Assembly (NCBI RefSeq): GCF_014323725.1
Contig: NZ_JABVED010000001.1
Location: 416,505-480,504 of the forward strand
Length of the DNA: 64,000 nucleotides
Origin: Actinokineospora xionganensis
Lineage (GTDB): Bacteria; Actinomycetota; Actinomycetes; Mycobacteriales; Pseudonocardiaceae
Direction of reading: 5' to 3'
A program made the translations under genes and the position numbers. The notes under the pieces are model-generated. The model saw nothing but the letters and a program-made list of their open reading frames with translations, made no database searches and was not told the DNA's origin. Below are positions 50,580-59,776 of this stretch, piece after piece. Within the stretch, counting starts at the first letter, position 1. Each line of letters opens with the position of its first letter.

Positions 50580-52496
50580 ATGAAACCGGTGGACGTCGAT
50601 CGCCTGCTCGCGGGCGAATTACCCGCATTCGCGTTGCTGCATCGACCGCATTCGCCCGCGGGCGGTGGCGTCGATCTGCTGACCGGCGATGTTCTCGAGG
50701 TCCCCACCCTCGCCGACCTGCCGCAGGTCCGTCGCAAGGCAGGCGCGGGCCACGACCTGCTTGCCCTGATTCCGTTCCGGCAGATCGCCGAGCGCGGCTT
50801 CGACTGTGTCGACGACGGCACACCGCTGGTGGCGCTGAACGTGACCGGGCAGTCGACAATCACCGTCGCCGAGGCACTCGCCGGGATTCCGGATGAGCCG
50901 GTGGCGGTCACCGGTGGCGAATTCGACATCGACGACGAAAGTTATGCCGCCATCGTGCGGCGTGTTCTGGCTGATGAGATCGGCCGCGGCGCCGGGGCGA
51001 ATTTCGTCATCAAACGGTCATTCGCCGCGCGGCTCGACGACTACACCCCGAGGACCGCGCTCACGATTTTCCGACGTCTACTCGAAGGCGAGACCGGCGC
51101 GTACTGGACCTTTCTGATCCACACCGGTGACCGCACCCTGGTCGGCGCCACTCCGGAGCGACACGTGAGCAGTGTCGGCGGGCGGGTCGTCATGAACCCC
51201 ATCAGCGGTACCTACCGCTATCCGGAGGAAGGCCCGGACCCGGCGGGCCTGCTCGACTTCCTCGCAGACCAGAAGGAGATCGACGAGCTGTACATGGTGG
51301 TCGACGAGGAGCTGAAGATGATGGGCCGCGTCTGCGCGGAGGGCGGCCGGGTGACCGGCCCCTATCTGCGCGAGATGGCCCGCGTTGCCCACACCGAGTA
51401 CCTGCTCGACGGGCACAGCGACCTGCGGGCCACCGACATCCTGCGCGAGACGATGTTCGCCCCCACCGTGACCGGCAGCCCGCTGGAGAACGCCTGCCGG
51501 GTGATCAGCAGATACGAACCCGTCGGCCGCGGCTACTACAGCGGTGTCGTCGCCCTGCTCGGCACGGACGGCAACAACCGGCCGACGCTCGATTCCGCCA
51601 TCGTGATCCGCACGGCGGAGATCGGTCCCACGGGTCGGATGACCGTCGGCGTCGGCGCCACTCTCGTTCGACACTCCGACCCGGACTCGGAGGTCGCCGA
51701 GACCCGGGCGAAGGCGGCGGGCGTGCTGGGCGCCATCCGGGGGGAGCGGCTGTCGAAGCGGGACGCGGGCCTCCCGGCTCGGCTCGGCGCCGATCTCGCG
51801 GTGCGCGCAGCCGTGGCCGGGCGTAACACGCAGCTGGCCACGTTCTGGCTGACGCCTCCGCAGGGACGCCACCAGCCGGTCGACGAGCTGCTGGGGCGGC
51901 GCGTCCTGGTCGTGGACGCCGAGGACACCTTCACCGCGATGCTGGCCCACCAACTGCGCGCGCTCGGGCTGGACATCACGATCCGCGGTCACCACGAGCC
52001 GATCGACCACGAGGGTTTCGACGCCGTGCTGGTCGGCCCGGGGCCAGGGGACCCGCGCGACGGGGACTCGATCAAGATCGGTGCGCTCCGACGGATCACC
52101 GACGCGCTGCTGCGCGATCGCAAGCCGTTTGTCTCCGTCTGCCTCGGGCACCAGGTGCTGTCGGGGCTCCTCGGGCTGTCCCTGCGCAGGCGCGATGAGC
52201 CCAACCAGGGGGCCCGTCTTGAGATCGAGTTGTTCGGCAGGAGAACTGTCGTCGGGTTCTACAACACCTTCGTGGCCTGGTCGCCCCATGACGTCGTCGA
52301 CAGTCCTGGCTACGGTGTGTCGGTGCGGGTCAGCCGCGATCGTGCGACCGGTGAGGTGTACGCCTTGCGCGCGCCGTGGTTCGCCTCCATGCAGTTCCAC
52401 GCCGAGTCGATCCTGACCGAGGACGGACCGGCGATCCTCGCCGAAGCCTTCGCGGCGGTGCTTGCGCACGCCCCCGTTCTCGACCCGACGATCTAG
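50580..52496 (+). CDS. phzE: PhzE-type ADIC synthase (fused chorismate-binding and glutaminase)
   Basis: A 638-residue fusion: N-terminal anthranilate-synthase-I-like domain (about 1-420) with MNPISGTYRYPEEGP, EIDELYMVVDEELKMMGRV and SGVVALLGTD, and C-terminal class I glutamine amidotransferase (about 455-630) with VGPGPGDPRDGDS, the Cys in VSVCLGHQVLSGLLG, and His/Glu in MQFHAESILTEDG. This architecture is that of PhzE, which makes 2-amino-2-deoxyisochorismate rather than anthranilate. The ATG at 50580 follows GGGGAGGG. It is the first of three tightly spaced rightward genes, followed by a flavin hydroxylase and an amidohydrolase. Confidence 0.94.
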   Translation: MKPVDVDRLLAGELPAFALLHRPHSPAGGGVDLLTGDVLEVPTLADLPQVRRKAGAGHDLLALIPFRQIAERGFDCVDDGTPLVALNVTGQSTITVAEALAGIPDEPVAVTGGEFDIDDESYAAIVRRVLADEIGRGAGANFVIKRSFAARLDDYTPRTALTIFRRLLEGETGAYWTFLIHTGDRTLVGATPERHVSSVGGRVVMNPISGTYRYPEEGPDPAGLLDFLADQKEIDELYMVVDEELKMMGRVCAEGGRVTGPYLREMARVAHTEYLLDGHSDLRATDILRETMFAPTVTGSPLENACRVISRYEPVGRGYYSGVVALLGTDGNNRPTLDSAIVIRTAEIGPTGRMTVGVGATLVRHSDPDSEVAETRAKAAGVLGAIRGERLSKRDAGLPARLGADLAVRAAVAGRNTQLATFWLTPPQGRHQPVDELLGRRVLVVDAEDTFTAMLAHQLRALGLDITIRGHHEPIDHEGFDAVLVGPGPGDPRDGDSIKIGALRRITDALLRDRKPFVSVCLGHQVLSGLLGLSLRRRDEPNQGARLEIELFGRRTVVGFYNTFVAWSPHDVVDSPGYGVSVRVSRDRATGEVYALRAPWFASMQFHAESILTEDGPAILAEAFAAVLAHAPVLDPTI

Positions 52497-52510
52497 GAGC
52501 CGACATCCCA

Positions 52511-53695
52511 ATGGCAACCGTGGTCATCGCGGGCGGTGGAATCAGCGGAGTCGCGGCGGCCTTGGCCGTGGCCCGAAACGGCCACCGTGCGACGGTCCTG
52601 GAGCGCAACCCTGAGTTCGGCGAACTGGGAGCGGGAATCCAGTTGGGGCCCAACGCTTTTCGCGCGCTGGACCACCTCGGCGTGGCCGACCGCGTTCGGT
52701 CCGGCGCCGTGTTCATCGACGAGATCAACCTGATGGACGGGATGACCGGAGACCGGATCACGTCGCTCCCGCTGGGAGCGGAGTTCTCGGAGCGCTACCG
52801 CTACCCCTATGCGGTGGTCCACCGCGTGGATCTCCATGCCGCACTGCTGGACGCCTGCGGGCAGTCTCCGCTGATCGACCTGCGGACCGACTGCGCGGTA
52901 GCGGGCTACACGGTGGATGGTGCGACGGTCTCCGTGCGACTGCCTTCGGGGGAGGTGGTCACCGGCGACGCGCTCATCGGCGCCGACGGGATCCGCTCCG
53001 CGGTGCGCCGCCAACTGGTCGGCGACGGCGAGCCTCGCGTCTCGGGCCACACGATCTACCGTTCCGTCGTCCCTATCGAGCAGGTCGCCCACGAGCTGCG
53101 ATGGAACTCGGTGACCCTGTGGGCAGGCCCGAAAATGCATGTCGTGCACTACCCGATCGCGGGTGGCCGGTTCTTCAACCTCGCGGCGACGGTCGACGAC
53201 GGCGCGACCCAAATCGTCACCGGCAAACCCGCTGCGCGTGACCTCGTGATGGACACCTTCGCCGCGTTGGCGCCCGAGACCCGCCGGTTCCTCGACCAGG
53301 GGCAGGACTGGCGCACCTGGGTGCTGTGCGACCGAGACCCGGTGCCCCGTTGGACCGACCGCCAAGTCGTCCTGATCGGGGACGCGGCTCACCCGATGCT
53401 GCAGTACGCCGCCCAGGGCGCGTGCATGGCGCTGGAGGACGTGGTCTGCCTCGACGGGCTGTTGAGCCAGGGGGAGACCGACTTCGTCGAGCTGTTCGCC
53501 GCGTTCGCCGCGGCGCGGACCGGCCGCACGGCGTGGATCCAGGGAGTCTCGCGGGCCATCGGCGAGGAGGTCTACCACCCGTCGGCCTCCGCCGCCGACG
53601 AGCGGACGCGGTGGCTGTCATCGCTCTCCGCCGCGCAGGTGCACGAGCTTGTGGATCCGCTCTACCTCGGTCCTGTGACCGCAGACATCGCCTGA
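52511..53695 (+). CDS. FAD-dependent aromatic hydroxylase (3-hydroxybenzoate 6-hydroxylase-like)
   Basis: A 394-residue group A flavin monooxygenase. It has the GxGxxG motif in VVIAGGGISGVAAALAVA, ALIGADGIRSAVRR (DG motif) and the FAD ribityl motif GDAAHPMLQYAAQGACMALED, which is close to that of 3-hydroxybenzoate 6-hydroxylases and salicylate hydroxylases. It lies 14 bases after the ADIC synthase gene, so it probably hydroxylates 6-MSA, 3-hydroxyanthranilate or a coupled product. Regiochemistry cannot be read from sequence. Confidence 0.9.
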   Translation: MATVVIAGGGISGVAAALAVARNGHRATVLERNPEFGELGAGIQLGPNAFRALDHLGVADRVRSGAVFIDEINLMDGMTGDRITSLPLGAEFSERYRYPYAVVHRVDLHAALLDACGQSPLIDLRTDCAVAGYTVDGATVSVRLPSGEVVTGDALIGADGIRSAVRRQLVGDGEPRVSGHTIYRSVVPIEQVAHELRWNSVTLWAGPKMHVVHYPIAGGRFFNLAATVDDGATQIVTGKPAARDLVMDTFAALAPETRRFLDQGQDWRTWVLCDRDPVPRWTDRQVVLIGDAAHPMLQYAAQGACMALEDVVCLDGLLSQGETDFVELFAAFAAARTGRTAWIQGVSRAIGEEVYHPSASAADERTRWLSSLSAAQVHELVDPLYLGPVTADIA

Positions 53696-53711
53696 CTGGA
53701 GATATCCCGCC

Positions 53712-55229
53712 ATGCCTGAGCTCACTGACACCACGCTGATCCGCGCCGGAAGCGTCTACACCGCCGACAAAGACGAGACGCTGCACAGGCCCGGTTCGGT
53801 GCTGGTAGCCGGGGGGCGCATTGCCGCGGTCGGTGCCCCCAGTGACGTGGACGCGGTCGTTTCCGCGCTGCCCGAACATGTCCGCGGATCGATGCGGACC
53901 CTCGACGCGGCCGACATGATGGTGCTGCCGGGATTCGTCAACGCGCACTGGCACGACATGTTCGCCGCCCGGCTGCCCTTCCGCGGCGCATTGCGTGATC
54001 CGTCCGATGTGAGTGATGAGCCCGGATTCATGGCCGCCGGCGGCGATGTCCGCAAGGTCTCGCTCGGGTTCGACTCGTTCAGCGCCATGATCGACGGACT
54101 GTCCGCCGACGAGGCCGGTGCCATCGCCCGGTACTCCGTGTGGACCCAGTTGCGGGCGGGCAGCACGACGCTGGGCGACACCGGATCGCTGAACCGGCCT
54201 GAGGCACTGGTCGCCGCCGCCGAGGAACTGGGTGTCCGCCTGTCGGTCAGCACCTGGGCGGCGGACGCGGTCTGCGCGCCCGGCGAGACACGCGCCCGGC
54301 GCACTCAGGACACCGACACGGTGTTGGCCGGGATCGAGGATTTGCTGCGTCGGTTCCGCGGTCGCGGGGACGGCCGCATCCGGGTCCGCCCGTCGGCGCT
54401 GTACACGCCCAACATGTCCGACGAACTCGGCGCCGGACTCGCCGCGCTGGTCTCCCGCTATGACACGGACTTCGTCACCCACGTCGCCGCGCTGCGCAAC
54501 GAGTCGGACATCGTCACGGAGTACTTCGGCACCTCGCCGGTGCGCAGGCTCGCCGACCTCGGCCTGCTGTCCGAGCGGACGATGGCCGTCCACTGCGCTT
54601 TCGTCGACGCCGAGGAGCGCGAGCTGCTGCTCGACGCGGGCGTCCACATCAGCCACTCCCCGGCCAAGTACGGGGCGACCGGCGAGTCCACGATGACCGA
54701 GACGCGGGCGATTCCCGAGTTGGCCGCGGCGGGCCTGCCGGTGTCCCTGTCGACCGACGCCAGTGTCTACCCGATCGGCGGGATGGCCGAGGCCATGCGC
54801 GCGGCCTGGCAGACGCACAACGAGATGTACGCCGATCAGACCAGGGTGTTGCCGAGCACCGCGCTGGCCATGGCCACCCGCGTCGCCGCTCAGGGTCTCG
54901 GTTGGGCCGACGAGGTCGGCAGTGTCTCGGTCGGTATGCGGGCCGATCTGGTTCTCGTGCCGACGGGGGACTGGCGTTATCTGCTCAACCCTCGTCCGCT
55001 CGAGGCCTATCTGACTCTCGGTGGCTCGGCCGATGTCGACACAGTGATGGTCGGCGGGCGTGTCCTCTTGTACGGCGGCCGGTCGACCGAGGTCGACGAG
55101 CGAGAACTGGAAACCGACTACCTGCACGCGTTGCGTTCGTTCTCCAGCCGCCACCTGCGTATCCCGGCGGAGGTAATCGACCGGGTGATAGCCGTGCGGG
55201 CGGGCGCGGCCGAGCCCATCAGCCGGTGA
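53712..55229 (+). CDS. Amidohydrolase, benzoxazole-cyclase candidate
   Basis: A 505-residue metal-dependent hydrolase of the chlorohydrolase/guanine-deaminase-like group. The HxH motif is in PGFVNAHWHDMF, further ligand candidates are His in FVTHVAA and MAVHCAFVD, and the metal Asp is in LSTDASVYPIGG. A C-terminal strand region (RADLVLVPTGDWRYLL) rejoins the composite domain. Amidohydrolases of this type (NatAM in nataxazole, BomN in A33853) have been linked to closing the benzoxazole ring from 3-hydroxyanthranilate conjugates. The position right after the 3-hydroxyanthranilate genes supports that role here. The gene end overlaps the convergent TetR gene by 11 bases. Confidence 0.9.
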   Translation: MPELTDTTLIRAGSVYTADKDETLHRPGSVLVAGGRIAAVGAPSDVDAVVSALPEHVRGSMRTLDAADMMVLPGFVNAHWHDMFAARLPFRGALRDPSDVSDEPGFMAAGGDVRKVSLGFDSFSAMIDGLSADEAGAIARYSVWTQLRAGSTTLGDTGSLNRPEALVAAAEELGVRLSVSTWAADAVCAPGETRARRTQDTDTVLAGIEDLLRRFRGRGDGRIRVRPSALYTPNMSDELGAGLAALVSRYDTDFVTHVAALRNESDIVTEYFGTSPVRRLADLGLLSERTMAVHCAFVDAEERELLLDAGVHISHSPAKYGATGESTMTETRAIPELAAAGLPVSLSTDASVYPIGGMAEAMRAAWQTHNEMYADQTRVLPSTALAMATRVAAQGLGWADEVGSVSVGMRADLVLVPTGDWRYLLNPRPLEAYLTLGGSADVDTVMVGGRVLLYGGRSTEVDERELETDYLHALRSFSSRHLRIPAEVIDRVIAVRAGAAEPISR

Positions 55230-55806
55230 TGCCCGAAGGCGCGAACATGGCTCGCAGGGTGCTGTCGAGGATGGCGGGGACGTCGTTCACGGCCAGCCTG
55301 CCGACTTCGACCTCCCTGGCCGCCGCGTCGACGATGCTCGAGAACACCGTGCTCAGCCAGTGCGTCGGCAGGTCCGTGCGGAACACACCCTCAGCCTGGC
55401 CCCGGGCGATCAGTCGAGTCACCCGGTCCAGCCCGGTGCCATGACGTTCGCGCTGCCCGCGCACGGTGGCGGATATGAGGTATCGGTAGCGCCCGAGTGT
55501 CATCCAGGAGGATCGAATCAGCGCGGTCAACACCTCATCCGCGCGTCCGACCTGGGACACATCGTCGAACGCCTGGCGCGCCGCTTGGGCCGCGTGGTCA
55601 AGCGCAGCCGCGACCAGCGCCTCCCTGCCGGTGAAGTGGGTGTGGAGAGTGACCCGGCTGACGTCGGCGGCTCGGGCGATGGCGCTCATGCTCACGTCCG
55701 CGCGATCGTGGAGGCAGCGCGCCGCCGCCTCCACGATCGCCCTTCGGTTCCGTTCCGCGCCGACTCGCGGTTGCCTTCCGGCAGGCGCGGGTGGTCCGGC
55801 CGGCAC
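55219..55806 (-). CDS. TetR-family repressor of the MFS exporter
   Basis: A 195-residue regulator with the helix-turn-helix VSMSAIARAADVSRVTLHTHF near residue 50. It begins at a GTG (55806) 5 bases after the MFS gene stop, so the two form one operon (MFS then TetR). The C-terminal ligand domain (EGVFRTDLPTHWLSTVFSS) matches that of the TetR at 35735-36352. It likely senses the cluster product and controls export. Confidence 0.87.
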   Translation of the reverse strand: MPAGPPAPAGRQPRVGAERNRRAIVEAAARCLHDRADVSMSAIARAADVSRVTLHTHFTGREALVAAALDHAAQAARQAFDDVSQVGRADEVLTALIRSSWMTLGRYRYLISATVRGQRERHGTGLDRVTRLIARGQAEGVFRTDLPTHWLSTVFSSIVDAAAREVEVGRLAVNDVPAILDSTLRAMFAPSGITG

Positions 55807-55811
55807 CGGCG

Positions 55812-57287
55812 TCAGTGCGCGAAAATCGGGCCATCGCTGTCCGGCTTGCCCGCGGGCAGCAGCACGGGGGCGATCACGGCGACGATAATCGCCACGATCG
55901 CGCAGGCCAGGAAGGCGTCCTGGAATCCAGTGAGCGTGGTCGTGTGCGCCCCGCCCACGCTGGCTCCCGCGATCGCCGCGACCAGCGCGATACCGAGTGA
56001 GGCGCCGAACTCGTGGTAGGTGTTGATCAGCCCGGAATGCAGGCCCGCCTCGGCGTGGTCGACGCCGTGCATCGCGCTGGTGGTCGCCACGATGAACATG
56101 CAGGCCAGCCCGGCCGCCGCGATGACGAACCCGGGCAGCACCTCGCCGAGCGCGCTCGGGTCGCCGGAGATCCGGCTGAGCCAGAAGAACCCGCCCGCGG
56201 CCAGCACCATGCCGATCACCGCGATCGGCCGCCAGCCCGCATGCGCCAGGCCATGGGCGCACAGGTGCACCGCGACGACCATGCCCAACGCCACGGGCAG
56301 GAAGGTGAGCCCGGTCTGCATCGCCGAGAACCCCGCCACGTTCTGCAAGTACAGCGAGCACAGGAAGAAGCCCGCGATCAGCAGACCCGCACCGGCCAGC
56401 ATCGACACACCGCCCGAAACCACGGTGCGCTTGCCCACCACACCCAGCGGGACGAGGGGTTTCGCGGCTGACCGCTCGACGAGGACGAAGGCCACGGCCA
56501 GCACCACGCCGACGATGATCGGCAGGTAGGTGCCAGGCGCACTCCAACCCGCATGGCCCGCCGTGATGAGCCCGTAGATCACCGCCGCGGTGGCCGTGGT
56601 CATCAGTACCGCGCCCAACCAGTCGATGCCGCCCTGCGTGCCGCGTCCGGCCGAGCGCGGCAACAGGCGCAGCGTCGCGGCGAGCACGGCGACTCCGACG
56701 GGGACGTTGATGAAGAACGCCCACTCCCAACCGGGTCCACTGGTGAGCGCGCCGCCGACGAGCACGCCGATGGCCGACCCAGTGCCGCCCACCGCGGCCC
56801 ACGCGCCGAGCGCCTTGTTCCTGTCGGCGCCGTGGAAGGTGGTGGTGATGATCGACAACGCTGCGGGCGAGAGGAACGCCGCCCCCGCTCCCTGTACGAG
56901 CCGGGACACGATGAGCATGCCGCCGTTCGCGGCGAGGCCACAGGCGACCGAGGCGATGGTGAACACAGCGAGGCCGGCGAGGAAGACCGCCCGGCGGTCG
57001 AAGATGTCGGACAGCCTGCCGCCGAGCAGCAGGAAGCCGCCGAAGACCAGGGTGTAGGCGGACACGACCCAGGGGATGGTGGCCGGGCTCAGCCGAAGGT
57101 CCGCCCCGATGCTGGGCAGTGCGACGTTGGCGACTGTGACGTCCAGGATGACCATGAACTGGGCGAGACACAGCACCACCAGCACCGACCAGCGGACGCC
57201 GGAGCCGGACCTCTCGGCGTCCGGCGGGGTCTGCGTATGGCCGTGGCCATGGCTTGCGGCCGGGGAATGCCCCACAGTGTGCTCCAT
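55812..57287 (-). CDS. MFS drug exporter, DHA2 (14-TM) family
   Basis: A 491-residue transporter with about 14 transmembrane segments. DVTVANVALPSIGADL is the DHA2 motif at helix 1, GRLSDIFDRRAVF is the loop 2-3 motif A, and SRLVQGAGAAFLSPAALSII is helix 4. The N-terminus has a short His-rich segment (HSPAASHGHGHTQ). It lies at the right edge of the biosynthetic cluster with its own TetR gene, and a TetR-like operator precedes it. It is a probable self-resistance pump for the product. Confidence 0.91.
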   Translation of the reverse strand: MEHTVGHSPAASHGHGHTQTPPDAERSGSGVRWSVLVVLCLAQFMVILDVTVANVALPSIGADLRLSPATIPWVVSAYTLVFGGFLLLGGRLSDIFDRRAVFLAGLAVFTIASVACGLAANGGMLIVSRLVQGAGAAFLSPAALSIITTTFHGADRNKALGAWAAVGGTGSAIGVLVGGALTSGPGWEWAFFINVPVGVAVLAATLRLLPRSAGRGTQGGIDWLGAVLMTTATAAVIYGLITAGHAGWSAPGTYLPIIVGVVLAVAFVLVERSAAKPLVPLGVVGKRTVVSGGVSMLAGAGLLIAGFFLCSLYLQNVAGFSAMQTGLTFLPVALGMVVAVHLCAHGLAHAGWRPIAVIGMVLAAGGFFWLSRISGDPSALGEVLPGFVIAAAGLACMFIVATTSAMHGVDHAEAGLHSGLINTYHEFGASLGIALVAAIAGASVGGAHTTTLTGFQDAFLACAIVAIIVAVIAPVLLPAGKPDSDGPIFAH

Positions 57288-57290
57288 AAG

Positions 57291-57308
57291 TCGAACGGGT
57301 GTGTTCGA
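57291..57308. promoter_or_regulatory. TetR operator upstream of the MFS-TetR operon
   Basis: TCGAAC-gggtgt-GTTCGA is a perfect 6+6 inverted repeat, 4 bases before the MFS start codon on the minus strand. It probably overlaps the promoter or leader and is the target of the downstream TetR. Confidence 0.65.
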
Positions 57309-57630
57309 GAAAGTATCGCCAAGGTCGTCGAACTAAGTCAAACACCGTTGTACGGTATTGCTGTCTTGACCGACTTGATGGCGGAGAGCATCGACGAGGT
57401 GGTGGCCCCACCTCGTCCAGCCCTCCGTACCATGTGGACAGTTCAACTACTACGCGCTTGATCACCTGCGGCGACTCCAGCACCGCCGCGTCGACGGGAC
57501 CCTCCAGTGGTACAACGCGTACGCGAGCCTCCGGGGTGACGTCGCCAGGCGCCCCACCGTCCTGGTCGCCGGAGCCGGGTGTGACCGGCTGCCGCGCCTG
57601 CCGTCCCACCTGTGATGCCCGGATGGCGGC
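57309..57630. other. Gap with no supported complete gene
   Basis: Between the MFS operon and selO there is no convincing intact gene. The minus strand from 57609 reads through a stretch (VDAAVLESPQVIKRVVVEL, then STWYGG) with protein-like composition, without clear start, domain or ribosome site. It may be the remnant of a lost gene. Confidence 0.4.
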
Positions 57631-59049
57631 TCAGGTACCGCAGAACGTCTGGTACGCGCCCGAACCCGCCGGCGCGGGCTCGGCGAGTTCGGCACGGTCC
57701 CCGGTCTCGGCGAACGGGTCGGTCACCGCGTCGAGCAGCCGTGTCAGCGGGGTGTTGTCGCCGTCGACGGCGGCGGCGAGCGCCTGTTCGACGAGGTGGT
57801 TTCGCGGCACGTACGCCGGGTTGACCAGCCGCATCGCGTCGGTGTCCGGCGACAGCGCCCGCCACCGCGCGAGCCAGCCGTCGATCGCGGCGAGGTCGAG
57901 CACCAGGTCACGGGCGGCGCCGGTGGCGAGGCGGCGGTGGAACGAGGTGTGGTCGACGTGGTTGTCGCGCAGGATCGTGCGCAGGTCCTCGACCAGCGTG
58001 CCTGCGTCGATGCCAGGGGGCAGGCCGAGTTTCGCGTGCGTGCCTGCGGTGACCGCGTTCTCATACAGGCCGGGGAACGCGCCGAGCGCGTCGACGGCCA
58101 GCGCGATCGCGCGGTCCTGGTCGTCGGCGAACAGCGGCAGCAGGGACTCGGCGAGCCGCGCGAGGTTCCATCCGGTGATGCCCGGCTGGTTGCCGTACGC
58201 GTAGCGACCGCCGTGGTCGATCGAGCTGAACACGGCGGCCGGGTCGTACGCCTCCATGAACGCGCACGGCCCATAGTCGATTGTCTCGCCGCAGATCGTG
58301 ACGTTGTCAGTGTTCATCACGCCGTGCACGAACCCGACCAGCATCCACCGCGCCACCAGCGACGACTGAGCGGCGACGACCGCGTCGAACAGCGCCAGGT
58401 ACGGGTTCTCGGCGTCGGCGGCGGCCGGGTGGTGCCGGGCGATCGCGTGGTCCGCGAGGCGACGCAGCAGGTCGACGTCGTCGGTGGCCCGCGCGTACTG
58501 GAAGCTGCCGACCCGCAGGTGGCTGCCTGCGACCCTGGCGAGCACCGCGCCGGGCAGCATCGTCTCGCGACGGATCTCCCGTCCGGTCGCCACGACGGCG
58601 AGCGACCGCGTCGTGGGGATGCCCAGGGCGTGCATGGCCTCGCTGACGACGTACTCGCGCAGCATCGGCCCCACCGCCGCGAACCCGTCCCCGCCCCGGG
58701 AGAACGGTGTGCGACCGGACCCCTTGAGGTGCAGGTCGCGGGGCAGGCCGTCGGCGTGGACCAGTTCTCCGAGCAGCAGCGCGCGCCCGTCGCCGAGCCG
58801 GGGCGAGTAGTTGCCGAACTGGTGGCCCGCGTAGGCCTGAGCGACCGGCGTCGCCCCCTTCGGGAGGTGGCGGCCGACGAGGAACCGCACCCCGTCCGGG
58901 CTCCGCAGCCAGTCCGGGTCCAGCCCCAGGTCGACGGCGAGCAGGTCGTTGAGCACGAGCAGCCGGGGCGACGGCGCGTCGTCGGCCGCCCAGGGGATCG
59001 CCATCTCGGGAACGGCGTCGGCGAACCGCCGGCTCAGGGGGATGCTCAC
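57631..59049 (-). CDS. selO: SelO-type protein AMPylase (pseudokinase)
   Basis: A 472-residue member of the YdiU/SelO family, which transfers AMP to protein Ser/Thr/Tyr and has been tied to redox stress. Recognisable blocks are [66 protein letters not shown] and [14 protein letters not shown]. The C-terminus ends AYQTFCGT, with Cys at the position that is selenocysteine in some eukaryotes. Full-length; a GTG start at 59049 is used with a weak ribosome site. Not related to the cluster by function. Confidence 0.94.
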   Translation of the reverse strand: MSIPLSRRFADAVPEMAIPWAADDAPSPRLLVLNDLLAVDLGLDPDWLRSPDGVRFLVGRHLPKGATPVAQAYAGHQFGNYSPRLGDGRALLLGELVHADGLPRDLHLKGSGRTPFSRGGDGFAAVGPMLREYVVSEAMHALGIPTTRSLAVVATGREIRRETMLPGAVLARVAGSHLRVGSFQYARATDDVDLLRRLADHAIARHHPAAADAENPYLALFDAVVAAQSSLVARWMLVGFVHGVMNTDNVTICGETIDYGPCAFMEAYDPAAVFSSIDHGGRYAYGNQPGITGWNLARLAESLLPLFADDQDRAIALAVDALGAFPGLYENAVTAGTHAKLGLPPGIDAGTLVEDLRTILRDNHVDHTSFHRRLATGAARDLVLDLAAIDGWLARWRALSPDTDAMRLVNPAYVPRNHLVEQALAAAVDGDNTPLTRLLDAVTDPFAETGDRAELAEPAPAGSGAYQTFCGT

Positions 59050-59149
59050 GCTCGCCACGGTACGTGGCGGCGCCGACGGGCGGCAGTCAGGACCATGGGT
59101 GGACGGCCCACAAGCCGAGCGATCGGCAGCCCGCTCGGAGCTGGACAAC

Positions 59150-59269
59150 GCACCTGGCACCACGACGGTCACCGCCGCGGAGGACAGCAGGCTCGCGTCC
59201 TCGGGCTGGCTGGTTGTCCGCGTCTTGGAACACGAAGACCCGCTCCAGGCAGCACCGATCCAGATCTAG
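59150..59269 (+). pseudogene. Remnant of a very-short-patch-repair endonuclease (Vsr)
   Basis: The frame ending at the TAG at 59267-59269 reads [20 protein letters not shown], then AAPIQI. The GW.VVRV.EHEDP.AA pattern matches the C-terminus of Vsr/DUF559-type endonucleases. Nothing of the catalytic N-terminal part is present upstream, where the selO promoter begins, so this is a 3' fragment. Confidence 0.5.
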
Positions 59270-59776
59270 CGGATGGGCCTACGGGAGCGCCGGTGGCCGG
59301 TCACGATTGGCGATCCTGTGGCCACGCCCGATCCCGTGCCACCTCCAGCAGGCGAGCCCTGTCCTTGGCGGGGACGACTTGGACTTCGAACCGGACTGGC
59401 GGCGCGTCGACACCGCGACAGTCGACCTGATCGCCACCGCCATGGAGATCACCCACGGCCTACCGCCGATTCGGGCCCGGTCGACCTGGTTTCGGTGTCG
59501 CGACAACGGGAGTGGTCCAGTCAACGTAGGTCGCTTCCGCTTATCGGATCAGAAGGTCGCTCCTCAAAGACGCATGATCGACAGTCGCCGCGCACCGCCT
59601 CGCGGCACCCGGGGCGAGACTCATAGGTCCGGTCGGCGACACTGTGGGCGAACGGCTCCCCGGCGGGACCCCCAGTCGCCCTGGGAGCCGTTCCCTGTCT
59701 CCAAGCCGAGTCACGGCAGTCAATCCCAGCCGGCGGTTCCCCGTTCTCGCTCCCGAGGTGGTCGTGTGTCGGGACA
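59270..59776. other. Degraded intergenic region
   Basis: No intact gene is supported. One frame near 59370-59540 reads DDLDFEPDWRRVDTATVDLI and then ATAMEITHGLPP, which looks coding but has no start, ribosome site or recognisable domain. With the adjoining Vsr fragment this suggests a decayed DNA-modification or foreign segment. A hairpin lies at 59650-59693. Confidence 0.4.
59650..59693. terminator. Hairpin in intergenic region
   Basis: Perfect 11-base arms GAACGGCTCCC (59650-59660) and GGGAGCCGTTC (59683-59693) around a 22-base loop. It could end transcription before the gene at 59777. Confidence 0.5.

Noticed and set aside
47545-55229. Phenazine biosynthesis cluster
   Set aside because: PhzC, PhzD and PhzE types are present but PhzF, PhzA/B and PhzG are not; with an EntA-type dehydrogenase the route should end at 3-hydroxyanthranilate.
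57443-57865. Minus-strand 140-residue frame overlapping selO
   Set aside because: It overlaps the end of selO in another frame and is rich in Arg/Gly; a shadow frame.
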